This document shows positions 13,438 through 22,809 of a stretch of 35,380 nucleotides of DNA, piece after piece. The DNA is from JARRQB01 sp965368585 (GTDB taxonomy: Bacteria > Pseudomonadota > Gammaproteobacteria > Chromatiales > Chromatiaceae). The translations under genes were made by a program, and so were the position numbers. The notes beneath the pieces were generated by a model. It worked only from the letters and a program-made list of their open reading frames with translations, was not told the DNA's origin and did no database searches. The first letter of the stretch is position 1. Each line of letters starts with the position of its first letter. The DNA lies in contig CBDUNM010000037.1 in the NCBI GenBank assembly GCA_965368585.1, positions 1-35,380 on the forward strand, read 5' to 3'.

Positions 13438-16400
13438 TTAATCAGGAATGGGCCCTCGACCCTCGCATCCCGGTTCGGACGTTACGGCTGACCACGTCAC
13501 GGTCGTATCGTGCTTATCGATATTCGGTGCGGTACGCGCAGATCGGTCGGTAGACATGGAAACATCCGGGAAATGACTGCGTAAAGCGTATGGCGAGTCC
13601 GGCAAGACGTCGTAGCGCTTCCGCACCAGCCGAATAACATCCGCGCCGGAGCGTTCCGCGCACGGTGTCAACGACAACGCAGCGGTGCGCAGAAATCCCG
13701 CGGGCAAGGAGGATAGCTCGGCGCTGATATCTTCCGCCGGCGAATCGATCACAACGGTCCCATCGAGGTTGAGCGCCGAACTGGCCGTTACCGCGCTGTC
13801 GGGCGACGCTATGAATTGATCCGCGACGATCAAAATGTTTCCACCAGGTCCCGCGAACGCATTGGCGATGATTCGACCACCGTCCAGGATGACAAACTCC
13901 GGGTCGATACTGATGTTTCCGCCACGCCCTTCGCCGGCAAAGGCCTCGGTCGTGATCGCGCCGTCCACGAGATGTACGAGACGCCCCACGACCACCTCAA
14001 CATTGCCACCGTTGGCCACATTCGCGGTGGTCTGTATCGCCGCGCGCTTGATGACCAGGGCGTCGCCCGCCTGGATCAGCACGTCGCCGGCATCGCCGCT
14101 ATGCTCGCTGCTTACGGCAATCGCCCCTGAATCGACAACCGTCAAGTCGCGGGATCGCAGATCAATGTCTCCCGAATCACCGCTTGCATCGTTCAATGAC
14201 GCGGAAAAAATTCCGCTATTGAATCCCCTGGCGTCTTTGCCCGATATGTGAATGCCATCCGCGACCTGCACCAGCACATCACCCGCCTTGCCAGGGCCGA
14301 AGGTCGTTGCACTCAACTGCGCACCGTCGGATAAACGCAACGCTCCGGCCTTGATGTCAATATTGCCACTACGGGTTTGACTCACGCCTTGCGCGCGGGT
14401 CGAGGTATTGATGCGACTGCCGCGGCCGAACCGGCTCTGGCCGCTTAGCTGTAACGACCCCGCGACGTTCAATACCACCGCACCGGCCTGGGCGCCCCCC
14501 GCAACTTCGGTAGAGATATACGCGCCGTCGTTGATGCTTAACGAACCGGCGTCGATGCTTATCGCTCCGGCGTCGCCCGCGCTGGCCAGGCGACTATCCG
14601 ATAGCGAGAAGATGGAACTGATAAAGGCCTGACGCTCGCCGGCGACGGGCGACAGCGTCGTTCCGGACAAGACCACAGCGTTGTCGACCTGCACCGCCAC
14701 GCTGCCGGCGTTGCCCGGACCAAGTGTAAAGGTACTGATCTGCGCCCCGTTCGCGAGGCCGAGACGCTGCGCCTTGAGATCGATCGAGCCGCCGTCGCCG
14801 GCATCGCTCGACTCGCTGCGGGTGGTAGACTGGATCAGCGCGCCGCGACCCAGTGCCGTCTCGCCACTGAGGTCTACCGCCCCCGCCACGCGGAAAGTCA
14901 GATCGCCTCCCCTGCCCGCGCCGTAGGCATCGGCGCTGATGACGGCACCGTCTTCGAGCCGTAACGCGCCCGCTGCAAGCTCGAGATGCCCTGCATTGCC
15001 GAGCGCAGCCGATGCGCCCGCCGGATTCAGCGAGGCGGTTCCGGAGTCCAAGACGATGCGACTTGGCGTTTCACCACCGAGGCCGGAACCACGCAGCGCG
15101 ACCTCGCCTTCGACCACGACCCGAACCCGGCCTCCGCTTCCCGGCCCACCAGTCCCGGCAGCGATACTCGCCCCGTCGGCGATGTTCAATTGTCCGGCGA
15201 CGACATCCACGCTACCCGCATCACCCGCCTCGGCCGTCGCAGCGCGGGACAGATTGACCAGGGCTGTACCGCGACCGGAGAGGACAAGGTTGTCGGCAAT
15301 GTCCAGGCGCACTTCACCGCCCCGACCACCACCGGCCGTACTGGCGTCGATCTGCGCGCCATCCGACATACGAACTTCGTCCGCAGCGATCACAATAACG
15401 CCCGCCGCACCACCGTCCGCCCCCACGCTCTTGGACTCGGCCGCGATCGAACTGCCGTTGCCCGCGGAGTTCCGGCCCGACAATTCGATCGGACCCGACA
15501 CGGCTATATCGAGCCTCCCCGCTTTGCCGCTGCCGAAGCTGTTCGCGCTCACCGACGTGCCGCCCTGTAAACGTAGCTCACCTGCGTTGACGCTCAGCGT
15601 ACCGGCGTCGCCGGAAGCGCCGAAACCGGGCACCGCATCCGCAAAAATGCCACTGCGCAGTTCCGCAGCGTTCTCACCCGCGACGCTGAGCGTTTCCGTC
15701 GCATCGATGCTCACCCGTCCCGCGCTGCCAGGTCCGACCGTACCAACGTTGATCTGTGTTCCATGATCGAGACTGACCTCGCGCCCACTCAATCTGACCT
15801 CGCCGCCAGGCGCGGTCCCAAACACCAGGGCGTCGACCCGGCTGTCGTCGAATGAAATCGAATCGCCTTGAAACGACTGGCCACCGCCCGTCCCCAGACC
15901 GCTGGTCGAAAGCTGACTGCCCCCGGAGATTCTGATCGCATCGGCGTCGAACGTCAGTGTACCGCCAATGTCCTCGGAAAATGCCTGGGCGGCCACGGAT
16001 GCGCCCTTGACGGCAATGCTTTTACCATGCAATGCGATATCACCACCGCTGGGCCCCAGGGCGAAGACCCCGCCGCCGGCCGTGACCTCGATCTCGCCGC
16101 CCGTACCCGCGTCCAGGTACACCGTGCCCGCCGGCCCGACAAACCCGCTGGCATCCACCAGTGTGCCCGCCAGAGTCAGTTTCCCGGCACGAATGTAGAT
16201 ATCGCCGCCGCTGTTTCCAGCTACGCCGATGGCGCTGCCGCCGGACACCCGCACTTCACCCGTGGCGGGTGCGCTGCCGATATCCGAGCCGCCCAAACCC
16301 AGGGCTACCTCGTCGGGCGAGGTCGAGCTCACTACGGTGATTCTCCCCTGCGGAGCTTGCAGGCTGCTACCCACGGCAAAGCCGAATAACTGCGCGTTCG

Positions 16401-17025
16401 CGGCGATATCGATTTCTCCGCCAACAACCGAAATCGATTGACCGCTGGCGACACTCAATTGACTGCCCGAGAAACGAATGGCCCCTGGCTGGGTGTGCAA
16501 GAACCCGAACGCGGCCGGCGGTGCGGTGCTGAGCTGTACGTCGGCCGTCGAAGGTAAGGCGTTGAAACGCGTGCCATCGTCCAGGCGCACGTAGTCGGCG
16601 CTGCTGACATGAAACGCACCGCTGATATCCAAGGCGGCACCGGGCCCGAACACCACGCCGGCGGGGTTGATCAGAAACAGGTCGGCAGCGGGGATGGTGC
16701 TGCGTAAGGTCCCATCGATCGTCGACGCTGAGCCGCCGCTAACCCGGCTCAGGACATTGTCTATCGGGCCGGACCCCGAATAGGTAAAGGTTGCCCGCTC
16801 GCCCGAGCGGATATTGAATTCGCTGAAGCTGTGGAACAGGTTGCGGCCAACGACGCTGCCATCGGTGTGAGGAATGCTGACATCCGTTCCCTCGAGCGCG
16901 CCGGAAGTACCGAACGACCCGTCCAAGACTATTTGCGCCTGGGCCAAAGACACGCCAACCAGCAGCAAAAGCCCCACGGACACCAAGGTCAAACGCCCGT
17001 CGTCAGGGCGGACACAAGTTATCAT
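13438..17025 (-). CDS. TpsA exoprotein, filamentous haemagglutinin N-terminal (TPS) domain
   Basis: A large exoprotein (about 1195 residues) of the two-partner secretion type. After a signal peptide (TLVSVGLLLLVGVSLAQAQ) comes the TPS domain: GRNLFHSFSEFNI, then DNVLSRVSGGSASTIDG, and LFLINPAGVVFGPGAALDIS, the hallmark that TpsB recognises. The remainder is a long series of beta-helix repeats of about 50-70 residues with the pattern L-DGA-IS-G-G-AG-V-V-LSG (for example ALRLSDGAQLSATTFGPGKA), ending in a region with one Cys (LTPCAERSGADVIRLVRKRY). The ATG at 17025 is chosen because AGGA lies eight bases upstream; the ATG at 17040 is a close alternative. The CHAT protease diverges from it, and tpsB lies beyond that. 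The frame is intact, so this island is functional-looking, unlike its surroundings. Confidence 0.9.
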   Translation of the reverse strand: MITCVRPDDGRLTLVSVGLLLLVGVSLAQAQIVLDGSFGTSGALEGTDVSIPHTDGSVVGRNLFHSFSEFNIRSGERATFTYSGSGPIDNVLSRVSGGSASTIDGTLRSTIPAADLFLINPAGVVFGPGAALDISGAFHVSSADYVRLDDGTRFNALPSTADVQLSTAPPAAFGFLHTQPGAIRFSGSQLSVASGQSISVVGGEIDIAANAQLFGFAVGSSLQAPQGRITVVSSTSPDEVALGLGGSDIGSAPATGEVRVSGGSAIGVAGNSGGDIYIRAGKLTLAGTLVDASGFVGPAGTVYLDAGTGGEIEVTAGGGVFALGPSGGDIALHGKSIAVKGASVAAQAFSEDIGGTLTFDADAIRISGGSQLSTSGLGTGGGQSFQGDSISFDDSRVDALVFGTAPGGEVRLSGREVSLDHGTQINVGTVGPGSAGRVSIDATETLSVAGENAAELRSGIFADAVPGFGASGDAGTLSVNAGELRLQGGTSVSANSFGSGKAGRLDIAVSGPIELSGRNSAGNGSSIAAESKSVGADGGAAGVIVIAADEVRMSDGAQIDASTAGGGRGGEVRLDIADNLVLSGRGTALVNLSRAATAEAGDAGSVDVVAGQLNIADGASIAAGTGGPGSGGRVRVVVEGEVALRGSGLGGETPSRIVLDSGTASLNPAGASAALGNAGHLELAAGALRLEDGAVISADAYGAGRGGDLTFRVAGAVDLSGETALGRGALIQSTTRSESSDAGDGGSIDLKAQRLGLANGAQISTFTLGPGNAGSVAVQVDNAVVLSGTTLSPVAGERQAFISSIFSLSDSRLASAGDAGAISIDAGSLSINDGAYISTEVAGGAQAGAVVLNVAGSLQLSGQSRFGRGSRINTSTRAQGVSQTRSGNIDIKAGALRLSDGAQLSATTFGPGKAGDVLVQVADGIHISGKDARGFNSGIFSASLNDASGDSGDIDLRSRDLTVVDSGAIAVSSEHSGDAGDVLIQAGDALVIKRAAIQTTANVANGGNVEVVVGRLVHLVDGAITTEAFAGEGRGGNISIDPEFVILDGGRIIANAFAGPGGNILIVADQFIASPDSAVTASSALNLDGTVVIDSPAEDISAELSSLPAGFLRTAALSLTPCAERSGADVIRLVRKRYDVLPDSPYALRSHFPDVSMSTDRSARTAPNIDKHDTTVTWSAVTSEPGCEGRGPIPD

Positions 17026-17040
17026 CAAGTCCTTCCTCAT

Positions 17041-17342
17041 TTTTCAGTAACATCCTGGTGGATCTGAGTTTTTACTGAATAATGCAGGTCATTGTTGTGA
17101 TTTCACGTCTGCGCACGCATGGCCCTCTGCGTTGGTTCAAGTGTAGACAACAATGAGATTTCGTACAGTCAGCCCTCCCGCAAAGCGACGCAGTCCGGTT
17201 AACGCCACTGGCACTTGCTTGACACCGATAGACGACATCCGTCGGCCCTGATCGCGGCGAGGCGCAGCGTTGTTGCATGCAGGAACCTCGCTTCGCGACG
17301 ATGGATGCGTTTGGATCCATTTTCAGCTATACATGGTGCAGC
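17041..17342. promoter_or_regulatory. Divergent promoter region between tpsA and the CHAT gene
   Basis: About 300 bases separate the two starts and must hold the promoters of both. No strong consensus hexamers or operators were found. The open frames crossing it are short and lack ribosome sites. Confidence 0.5.
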
Positions 17343-19646
17343 ATGAGGGGATCGTCACGCCAATCGGTGATTCAAGACTGCAGGTTCATCGGACTTGCCA
17401 TTTGTGCGCTGCTGCTGACCGTTCGCGTCTCAGCCGCTACCGGGAACGTCGTCAGTAAGAACCAGGCACAACCCATAGCTACGCAAGGTCGCGCCGATCA
17501 TGCTTGGCACACCGAGGAGGTCGCGCTTCGTCAACTGACCGATCCCCGGCGATTCGATGCCTTGCTGAAAAGCACTGCGACCTATCGGGCACGAACAGAA
17601 TTACCGGGTTTGGCACCGTCCTCCGCCTCGGCCGCTACGCGTACCGACGGGATTCGCCTGGCGTTACGCCTCAGTGCGTTCAGTGACGATTATCTGTTGT
17701 CCAGGCAACTGCGAAAGGCAAAACGCCTGGCGCAAGAAAGTGTCGCCATCGCACGTCAATTGTCGCTTTTGACGGTGCTTGCTGCCACGCTCAATCAGCT
17801 GGGTAATGTCATCATGGCGCAGCAACAGCACCAAGAGGCAATAACGATATACGGTGAAGCACTGCGCTTGGCCGAACAAACGACCGATGAGGCGTTGATC
17901 GTCAAGGTATCGATCAATGTTGCACATGGTCAACTCGCGACGCGCGACCTGGCACAAGCCGGCCTTGGGCTTGAATCCTCCCTCGACAAAGCGCGCGCCT
18001 TGCCTGACGCGCACGACAAGCTGTTCAGTCTGGTAGCCTTGGGTCACCTGGCGCAACGCCTGGCGCGTTTGGCGCCGCTGCGGCACGATACCTTGTTATC
18101 CTTGGCCTATGCTGCCTTTTCCGACGCACTGGTGTTAGCGCAAGCCCTGCAGTCGCTGCGCGGCAAATCCTATGCGATCGGCCACATCGCCGAGCTTTAT
18201 ACCGACTCAGATCGGCTCGTAGAGGCGCAGCGCTTGTTCCACCAGGCGTTGTTTTTCGCAGAGGAAGCGGCCGCGCCCGAGCTGTTGGCGCGCTGGCATC
18301 GGCAGCTTGGTCGACTGCATAAACTACAGGGTAGCGCGGACGAGGCCATTGCCGCTTATCGCGAGGCATTGAAACAGTTACGGGTGATCCAGGCGGCATT
18401 GGTATTCGGCCATCGTGGTTACCCAGGCGCGTTTCGCGATGACACCGGCCAGATATACCGGGAACTGGCGGAATTACTGCTTGAACATGCCAACAACCTG
18501 GTGGATCCCGTGCTCCAGCGTACAGCGCTGCGCAAGATTCGCGACGTCATGGAAGAGTATAAGGCGGTCGAACTCGAAAACTATTTTCAGGACCATTGTG
18601 TGACCGCGCAGCAGGAAAAAAATCGCTCTCTGGATTTGGATAGCCTGATAAAGCCGGGTACCGCGACCCTGTATCCGGTGGTCTTTGACGACCGAATCGT
18701 GCTGCTGTTGAGTCTGGCGAACGGCGACATCCGCTTTGCCACGACTCCGGTCGAGCAAACCGAGCTAAGGCTGACTGCAAACGGCTTTCGCCAACAAATG
18801 CGCCCTGGCAGCAACCCCAGGCGATTGCTGAAACAGGCGCAGCAACTCTATCAATGGCTCATAAGACCCATAGAATCCGACCTCAAAGCCGAACGAATCG
18901 ACACCCTGGTTGTAGTCCCTGATGGGGTGTTGCGCACCCTGCCGTTCGCGGCGCTACACGACGGCAAGGACTATCTGCTTAGCCGGTTGGCTATCGTGAT
19001 TTCACCAAGTCTTTTGCTGACCGACACCAGCGACTCGACGTGGACAGATTCGCGTCTATTGATCAACGGGCTTGCCGAAGGGGTACAAGGTTATACCCCG
19101 CTGCCTCACGTGCGTGCCGAAGTGGCGGGTCTTGCGTCGAAGTTTCAGAGTACGCAACTGATCGACGCGAAATTCGTCAAGGCGGACATGGTTGCGGAGC
19201 TGGAACGCACACCGTACGACATCATCTCGTTCTCAACCCATGGGTACTTTGACAGCGATCCCGCGCAAAGCTTTCTCCTGACCTACGACGACAAGCTGTC
19301 ACTCGATGAGCTGGAGCGTTTTCTCGGCATCAGCAAGTTTCGCGATCAGCCCGTTGAAATGCTGGTACTGAGCGCCTGCGACACTGCCATCGGCGACGAA
19401 CGGGCAGCACTGGGCCTGGCGGGAATCGCGTTGAAGTCTGGCGCCAGGAGCGCCATGGCAAGCCTGTGGTCGGTGAGCGATGAATCGACGGCCGAACTGG
19501 TGCCGGTGTTCTTCGACAACCTCAAAAACAAACAATCGAGCAAGGCCAAGGCCTTGCAGCAAGCGCAACTGACACTGTTGAACCGACAACGAACAAAGCA
19601 CCCTTTTTATTGGGCGCCGTTTGTGTTGATCGGGAATTGGTTTTGA
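17343..19646 (+). CDS. TPR-CHAT protease, exported
   Basis: A 767-residue protein with TPR-like helical repeats and a C-terminal CHAT (caspase HetF associated with TPRs) peptidase domain. The N-terminus (MRGSSRQSVIQDCRFIGLAI, CALLLTVRVSAATG) looks like a signal peptide, so it probably acts in the periplasm. TPR-like helices span roughly residues 110-400, for instance TLNQLGNVIMAQQQHQEAIT and LHKLQGSADEAIAAYREALK. The CHAT dyad is His633 in SFSTHGYFD and Cys679 in LVLSACDTAIGDERAALGLA, and the usual ending HPFYWAPFVLIGNWF is present. The ATG at 17343 is chosen because the signal peptide begins there; frames from 17277 add nothing. CHAT proteases often stand beside TPS loci; cleaving TpsA or the PEP-CTERM protein is an inferred role. 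Confidence 0.88.
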   Translation: MRGSSRQSVIQDCRFIGLAICALLLTVRVSAATGNVVSKNQAQPIATQGRADHAWHTEEVALRQLTDPRRFDALLKSTATYRARTELPGLAPSSASAATRTDGIRLALRLSAFSDDYLLSRQLRKAKRLAQESVAIARQLSLLTVLAATLNQLGNVIMAQQQHQEAITIYGEALRLAEQTTDEALIVKVSINVAHGQLATRDLAQAGLGLESSLDKARALPDAHDKLFSLVALGHLAQRLARLAPLRHDTLLSLAYAAFSDALVLAQALQSLRGKSYAIGHIAELYTDSDRLVEAQRLFHQALFFAEEAAAPELLARWHRQLGRLHKLQGSADEAIAAYREALKQLRVIQAALVFGHRGYPGAFRDDTGQIYRELAELLLEHANNLVDPVLQRTALRKIRDVMEEYKAVELENYFQDHCVTAQQEKNRSLDLDSLIKPGTATLYPVVFDDRIVLLLSLANGDIRFATTPVEQTELRLTANGFRQQMRPGSNPRRLLKQAQQLYQWLIRPIESDLKAERIDTLVVVPDGVLRTLPFAALHDGKDYLLSRLAIVISPSLLLTDTSDSTWTDSRLLINGLAEGVQGYTPLPHVRAEVAGLASKFQSTQLIDAKFVKADMVAELERTPYDIISFSTHGYFDSDPAQSFLLTYDDKLSLDELERFLGISKFRDQPVEMLVLSACDTAIGDERAALGLAGIALKSGARSAMASLWSVSDESTAELVPVFFDNLKNKQSSKAKALQQAQLTLLNRQRTKHPFYWAPFVLIGNWF

Positions 19647-19760
19647 TGGGTGACGTTTACGGCTGCGGGCTTTCCAGGCCGTTCCTGTAACAGCGCAGCA
19701 GCGCCCGGTATAGGACAATGGCACTGACTTAACGAAGCGCAACCACCTTCACCGATATTG

Positions 19761-19860
19761 TTGGATTACGCCTTCGGCGTGCCGACCTACGCAAGTCGTC
19801 GTAGATGTCGATGTAAATCAGCGTCTGGCGTGGGTCGGGTTGGGCGCGATAGCGCCGTAT
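19761..19860. repeat. Pair of REP-like hairpins before tpsB
   Basis: Two short palindromes lie close together: ACGCC-TTC-GGCGT within a TTGGATTACGCCTTCGGCGT context (19761-19780), and GGCGC-GATA-GCGCC near 19843-19856 within GGTTGGGCGCGATAGCGCC. Both have the TTGGnT...palindrome look of extragenic repeats in gammaproteobacteria. No U-tract follows, so they are not simple terminators for the CHAT gene. Confidence 0.4.
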
Positions 19861-19913
19861 CCCGTCAAACACAAACGCTTCAGTCAGTGTCGTTGCGATA
19901 TAGGGGGGACATC

Positions 19914-21662
19914 ATGACCATTGGGGTTGAACGATCGCAACGCTGCGCCCGAATTTCACCGCTGTTGATTATTTTTCTATACATCATTTCGCAGCCCTGT
20001 AAGGCCGCGCCAGCAGATCTCTCACCCGAGATCCGCCCAAGCGCGTCCGCGTCACCGGAGATCGGCCGACATGGCGAGGTGCCGTTAGCGGAACCGGAAT
20101 TCTCCACGGACCAGGCACCGCCGGAGTTTGGTTTGCCGCCGTTACCGGTCCCCGACGAAAAGGCAGACCCACTCTCACATCGCCTGCGCGTTTATGTGCG
20201 GTCGATTGTTATTCAAGGCAACTCCATCCTGTCTACAGATGAACTCACCGCGCAGGCCGCGCCCTATATCGACCGTATGGTGAGCACTACCGAATTACAG
20301 GAATTGCGACGCAAACTGACCTTGTTGTTGATCGACAAGGGCTACATCACGTCAGGCGTTATTCTGCCCGATCAAACAGTGGTCAATGGCGTGATTGTGC
20401 TGCGTGTCGTGCAAGGCGTGATTTCCGAACTTCGTATCGTCGGAGATCACAGACTAAAGGCCGACTATATCCGCGATCGCTTGCAGTTGAGCAATACGGA
20501 GCCTCTGCAGCTCGCGCAACTACAGGAACAACTGCAGCTTTTACAGCTGGATCCCAATATTGCGCGCTTGAATGCTCAGCTGACGCCAGGCGCGCAACTC
20601 GGCGAGAGCTTTTTAACCCTGGATGTCTTAGAGAGTCGGCGCGACGCCTGGCGCTTTGCCGTCAATAACCACCGCAGTCCGAGCGTCGGTGCTATCCAAG
20701 GCGAGCTGTTCGCCAGCTATCGCAATCTCACCGGCCTGGGGGATACCTGGCAAGTCGCCTTGAAAAAGTCCGAAGGTCACGATGAAGCGACGTTTGGCTT
20801 TTCCATCCCTTTGCGTGCACGCGGACCCATACTCAAATTTGGCTATGCAAAAGGTGAATCGGAGGTTGTCGAAAGGCCTTTCAGCGCAATCGACGTTGAG
20901 AGTGAATTCGAAGACTTCTCCATAGGTCTCTCATATCGTGCGGTTGAGCGTTTACACCGTAGCGTCGACCTGGGGATCAGCCTCGACAAGCGGCGTAGCG
21001 AGGTCTTTCTACTCGGTGGTTCTTTCCCTTTTCCCCCTCGGGCAGATGACGGCGAGAGCAAGGTATCGGTCATCCGCCTGACCGGCGACTGGCGCGAACA
21101 AACAGACGAGCAGGCGATCTCGATCCGGTCTATCTTGAGCAAGGGTATCGACGCCTTTGACGCGACCACTCACCCGCAATTGCCGGATGGGAGATTTTTC
21201 AGTTGGTTGGGGCAATTCCAATACGCGCGCCGGCTTGGTGAAAATCATAACGTGCTCATCGTGCGCTCCGACCTGCAACTTTCTGCCCATGCGCTGTTGC
21301 CGCTGGAAAAATTTGGTGTTGGCGGTAGACACAGTGTGCGAGGGTATCGGGAGAACGAACTGGTGCGCGACAACGCCTGGGTGAGTTCGATCGAGTTACG
21401 CTTTCCGCTGTTCCAGGAATCGTCGGCGCCCGGCCGGATTCGGTTGGTGACTTTCGCCGACTACGGCTACGCCTGGAACAAGGGAGACGAAACGCCGGCA
21501 CCGCGCTCCATCGGCAGCGCTGGACTTGGCGTCCGTTGGGATACCCGTACAGGTTGGTATATCGAAGTGTACGGGGCGGTGCCCTTTCGAGGTATCGATC
21601 AAGCGGAACACGACCTGCAAGATTCGGGCGTTCACTTTGAGATGGGATTTCGTTCCAGGTAA
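19914..21662 (+). CDS. TpsB outer-membrane transporter (ShlB/FhaC family)
   Basis: The 582-residue Omp85-superfamily pore exports the TpsA protein across the outer membrane. After a signal (ISPLLIIFLYIISQPCKAAP) comes a Pro-rich linker, then POTRA 1 (about 92-168, with VYVRSIVIQGNSILSTDEL and KGYITSGVILPDQ) and POTRA 2 (about 170-245, with ISELRIVGDHRLKADYI). The beta-barrel follows from about 250, with the conserved RGY motif: GVGGRHSVRGYRENE, Arg476, in the lid loop. The C-terminus ends in MGFRSR, lacking a terminal Phe, which is common in this family. The ATG at 19914 has GGGGGG about six bases upstream; the upstream start in the same frame at 19758 lacks a signal peptide. The gene is intact and its partner is the TpsA at 13438-17025. 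Confidence 0.92.
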   Translation: MTIGVERSQRCARISPLLIIFLYIISQPCKAAPADLSPEIRPSASASPEIGRHGEVPLAEPEFSTDQAPPEFGLPPLPVPDEKADPLSHRLRVYVRSIVIQGNSILSTDELTAQAAPYIDRMVSTTELQELRRKLTLLLIDKGYITSGVILPDQTVVNGVIVLRVVQGVISELRIVGDHRLKADYIRDRLQLSNTEPLQLAQLQEQLQLLQLDPNIARLNAQLTPGAQLGESFLTLDVLESRRDAWRFAVNNHRSPSVGAIQGELFASYRNLTGLGDTWQVALKKSEGHDEATFGFSIPLRARGPILKFGYAKGESEVVERPFSAIDVESEFEDFSIGLSYRAVERLHRSVDLGISLDKRRSEVFLLGGSFPFPPRADDGESKVSVIRLTGDWREQTDEQAISIRSILSKGIDAFDATTHPQLPDGRFFSWLGQFQYARRLGENHNVLIVRSDLQLSAHALLPLEKFGVGGRHSVRGYRENELVRDNAWVSSIELRFPLFQESSAPGRIRLVTFADYGYAWNKGDETPAPRSIGSAGLGVRWDTRTGWYIEVYGAVPFRGIDQAEHDLQDSGVHFEMGFRSR

Positions 21663-21687
21663 TCGGCGACGCGATCAAGCGTGGCCG

Positions 21688-22263
21688 TCACCGCGCAATC
21701 CACCAGACTTCCTTTACCTTATTGCCGTCGGCCAAGGCGGCCCAATCGTCGCAGGAACTGACCTCGCCTAGCGGCAGGCTACGCCGACGCAAGGGTCGAC
21801 CGCAATAGCGCGATAACTCGGTACCGACCGCCAGACTATCCCCCCTGAGCACCTGCATCTGTACGAATTGATCGAGTTCCAGCACCGCAGCGCCACCGTT
21901 AAAACGCGAATAAATGTACCCGTGAAGGTGGTCCTTTATCCAATCGAATTCCCTTTTGACCCAGCCGTCGAGCGCTTGCCGCAAGACCTTGGGAGATACC
22001 GGTGCCAAACCCTTGAGGCGCAAGGGCCATTGCCAAGGAGCCGCAACTACATCGACCTCAGCTGCGGCGATGCAAGCCGCAGCCGTGGTTGCGCCCGGTT
22101 GATGACAAACTACGCTACCGATCGCGCTGGGCAGTCGTTCGACCCCACTCACCAGTTGTTGCCAATGCACCGTCGCCTCGTCAGGGCGCGCTGCCGCTTC
22201 GTACAATCGCGCCAGATTGAAACGCGACACCTTGGGCTGAGCGACCAACCGGTCGATGAGCAA
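21688..22263 (-). CDS. Unrecognised protein fragment, helical start
   Basis: I do not recognise this 191-residue product. The first 45 residues look like a helical TPR-type segment (SRFNLARLYEAAARPDEATV). The remainder has a Trp-rich patch (APWQWPLRLKG), VLRQALDGWVKREFDWIKD, and a Cys-containing ending (SRYCGRPLRRRS, EVSSCDDWAALADGNKVKEV). The start is a TTG without a convincing ribosome site, and the frame upstream hits a stop; neighbouring frames there give partial helical sequence, so this may be the C-terminal end of a longer gene broken by a frameshift near 22290. It faces tpsB, 25 bases away. Confidence 0.35.
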   Translation of the reverse strand: MLIDRLVAQPKVSRFNLARLYEAAARPDEATVHWQQLVSGVERLPSAIGSVVCHQPGATTAAACIAAAEVDVVAAPWQWPLRLKGLAPVSPKVLRQALDGWVKREFDWIKDHLHGYIYSRFNGGAAVLELDQFVQMQVLRGDSLAVGTELSRYCGRPLRRRSLPLGEVSSCDDWAALADGNKVKEVWWIAR

Positions 22264-22809
22264 AGCGCCGCGCGCCTTATTGGCGGGGCTTCACGAACTG
22301 AAGTCTTGCATCAACAACAACGCCGGCACCCTCGTCAATTATCCTCGTCGTCAGCAAGCCGGGCTTTGTGTTTCCAGTTGTGGTGAGGAGTCGACCGTCA
22401 ACTACCTGATTAATCACCGGATGAACAAGCGCCAGCAGATTCGGTGGTCACTCAACGTCGCTCATTTGCTCCTGCAAGTCAGGGCGGCTGTGCTCAACGG
22501 CGAATTCCATGCACTGGCACGGCCTACATCCGTATCGCGAGCCGTTGAAAATCATGTCGCCGCTCCTCTCCCTCTCGCGGCATAACCCCCAAGTTTTGAA
22601 GACTCTCTCTGCTTCAAACTTAACAAGCTATATTAGCAGTAATTAGCTAATTTATGCGTTGGCTCTATAGATTAGCAGTAGTGAAAAGAATTTCGACGAT
22701 TGGTGATCAGCCCGATTCAACTTTTTCCGGTTTTCTGCGCTAATATTCTCTTAAGATCCCGAAATGCAGTTGAACTCCAATCTTCACAAACCGGACACAG
22801 AAGCGACGA
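22264..22809. other. Intergenic stretch, AT-rich toward the right
   Basis: No supported gene is seen. The left third may be the remains of the 5' part of the neighbouring 191-residue protein. From about 22610 it becomes AT-rich, with a 10-bp direct repeat ATTAGCAGTA at 22632-22641 and 22671-22680 and a TAATAT motif near 22740, perhaps a promoter for the guanylate-kinase-like gene. Confidence 0.4.
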
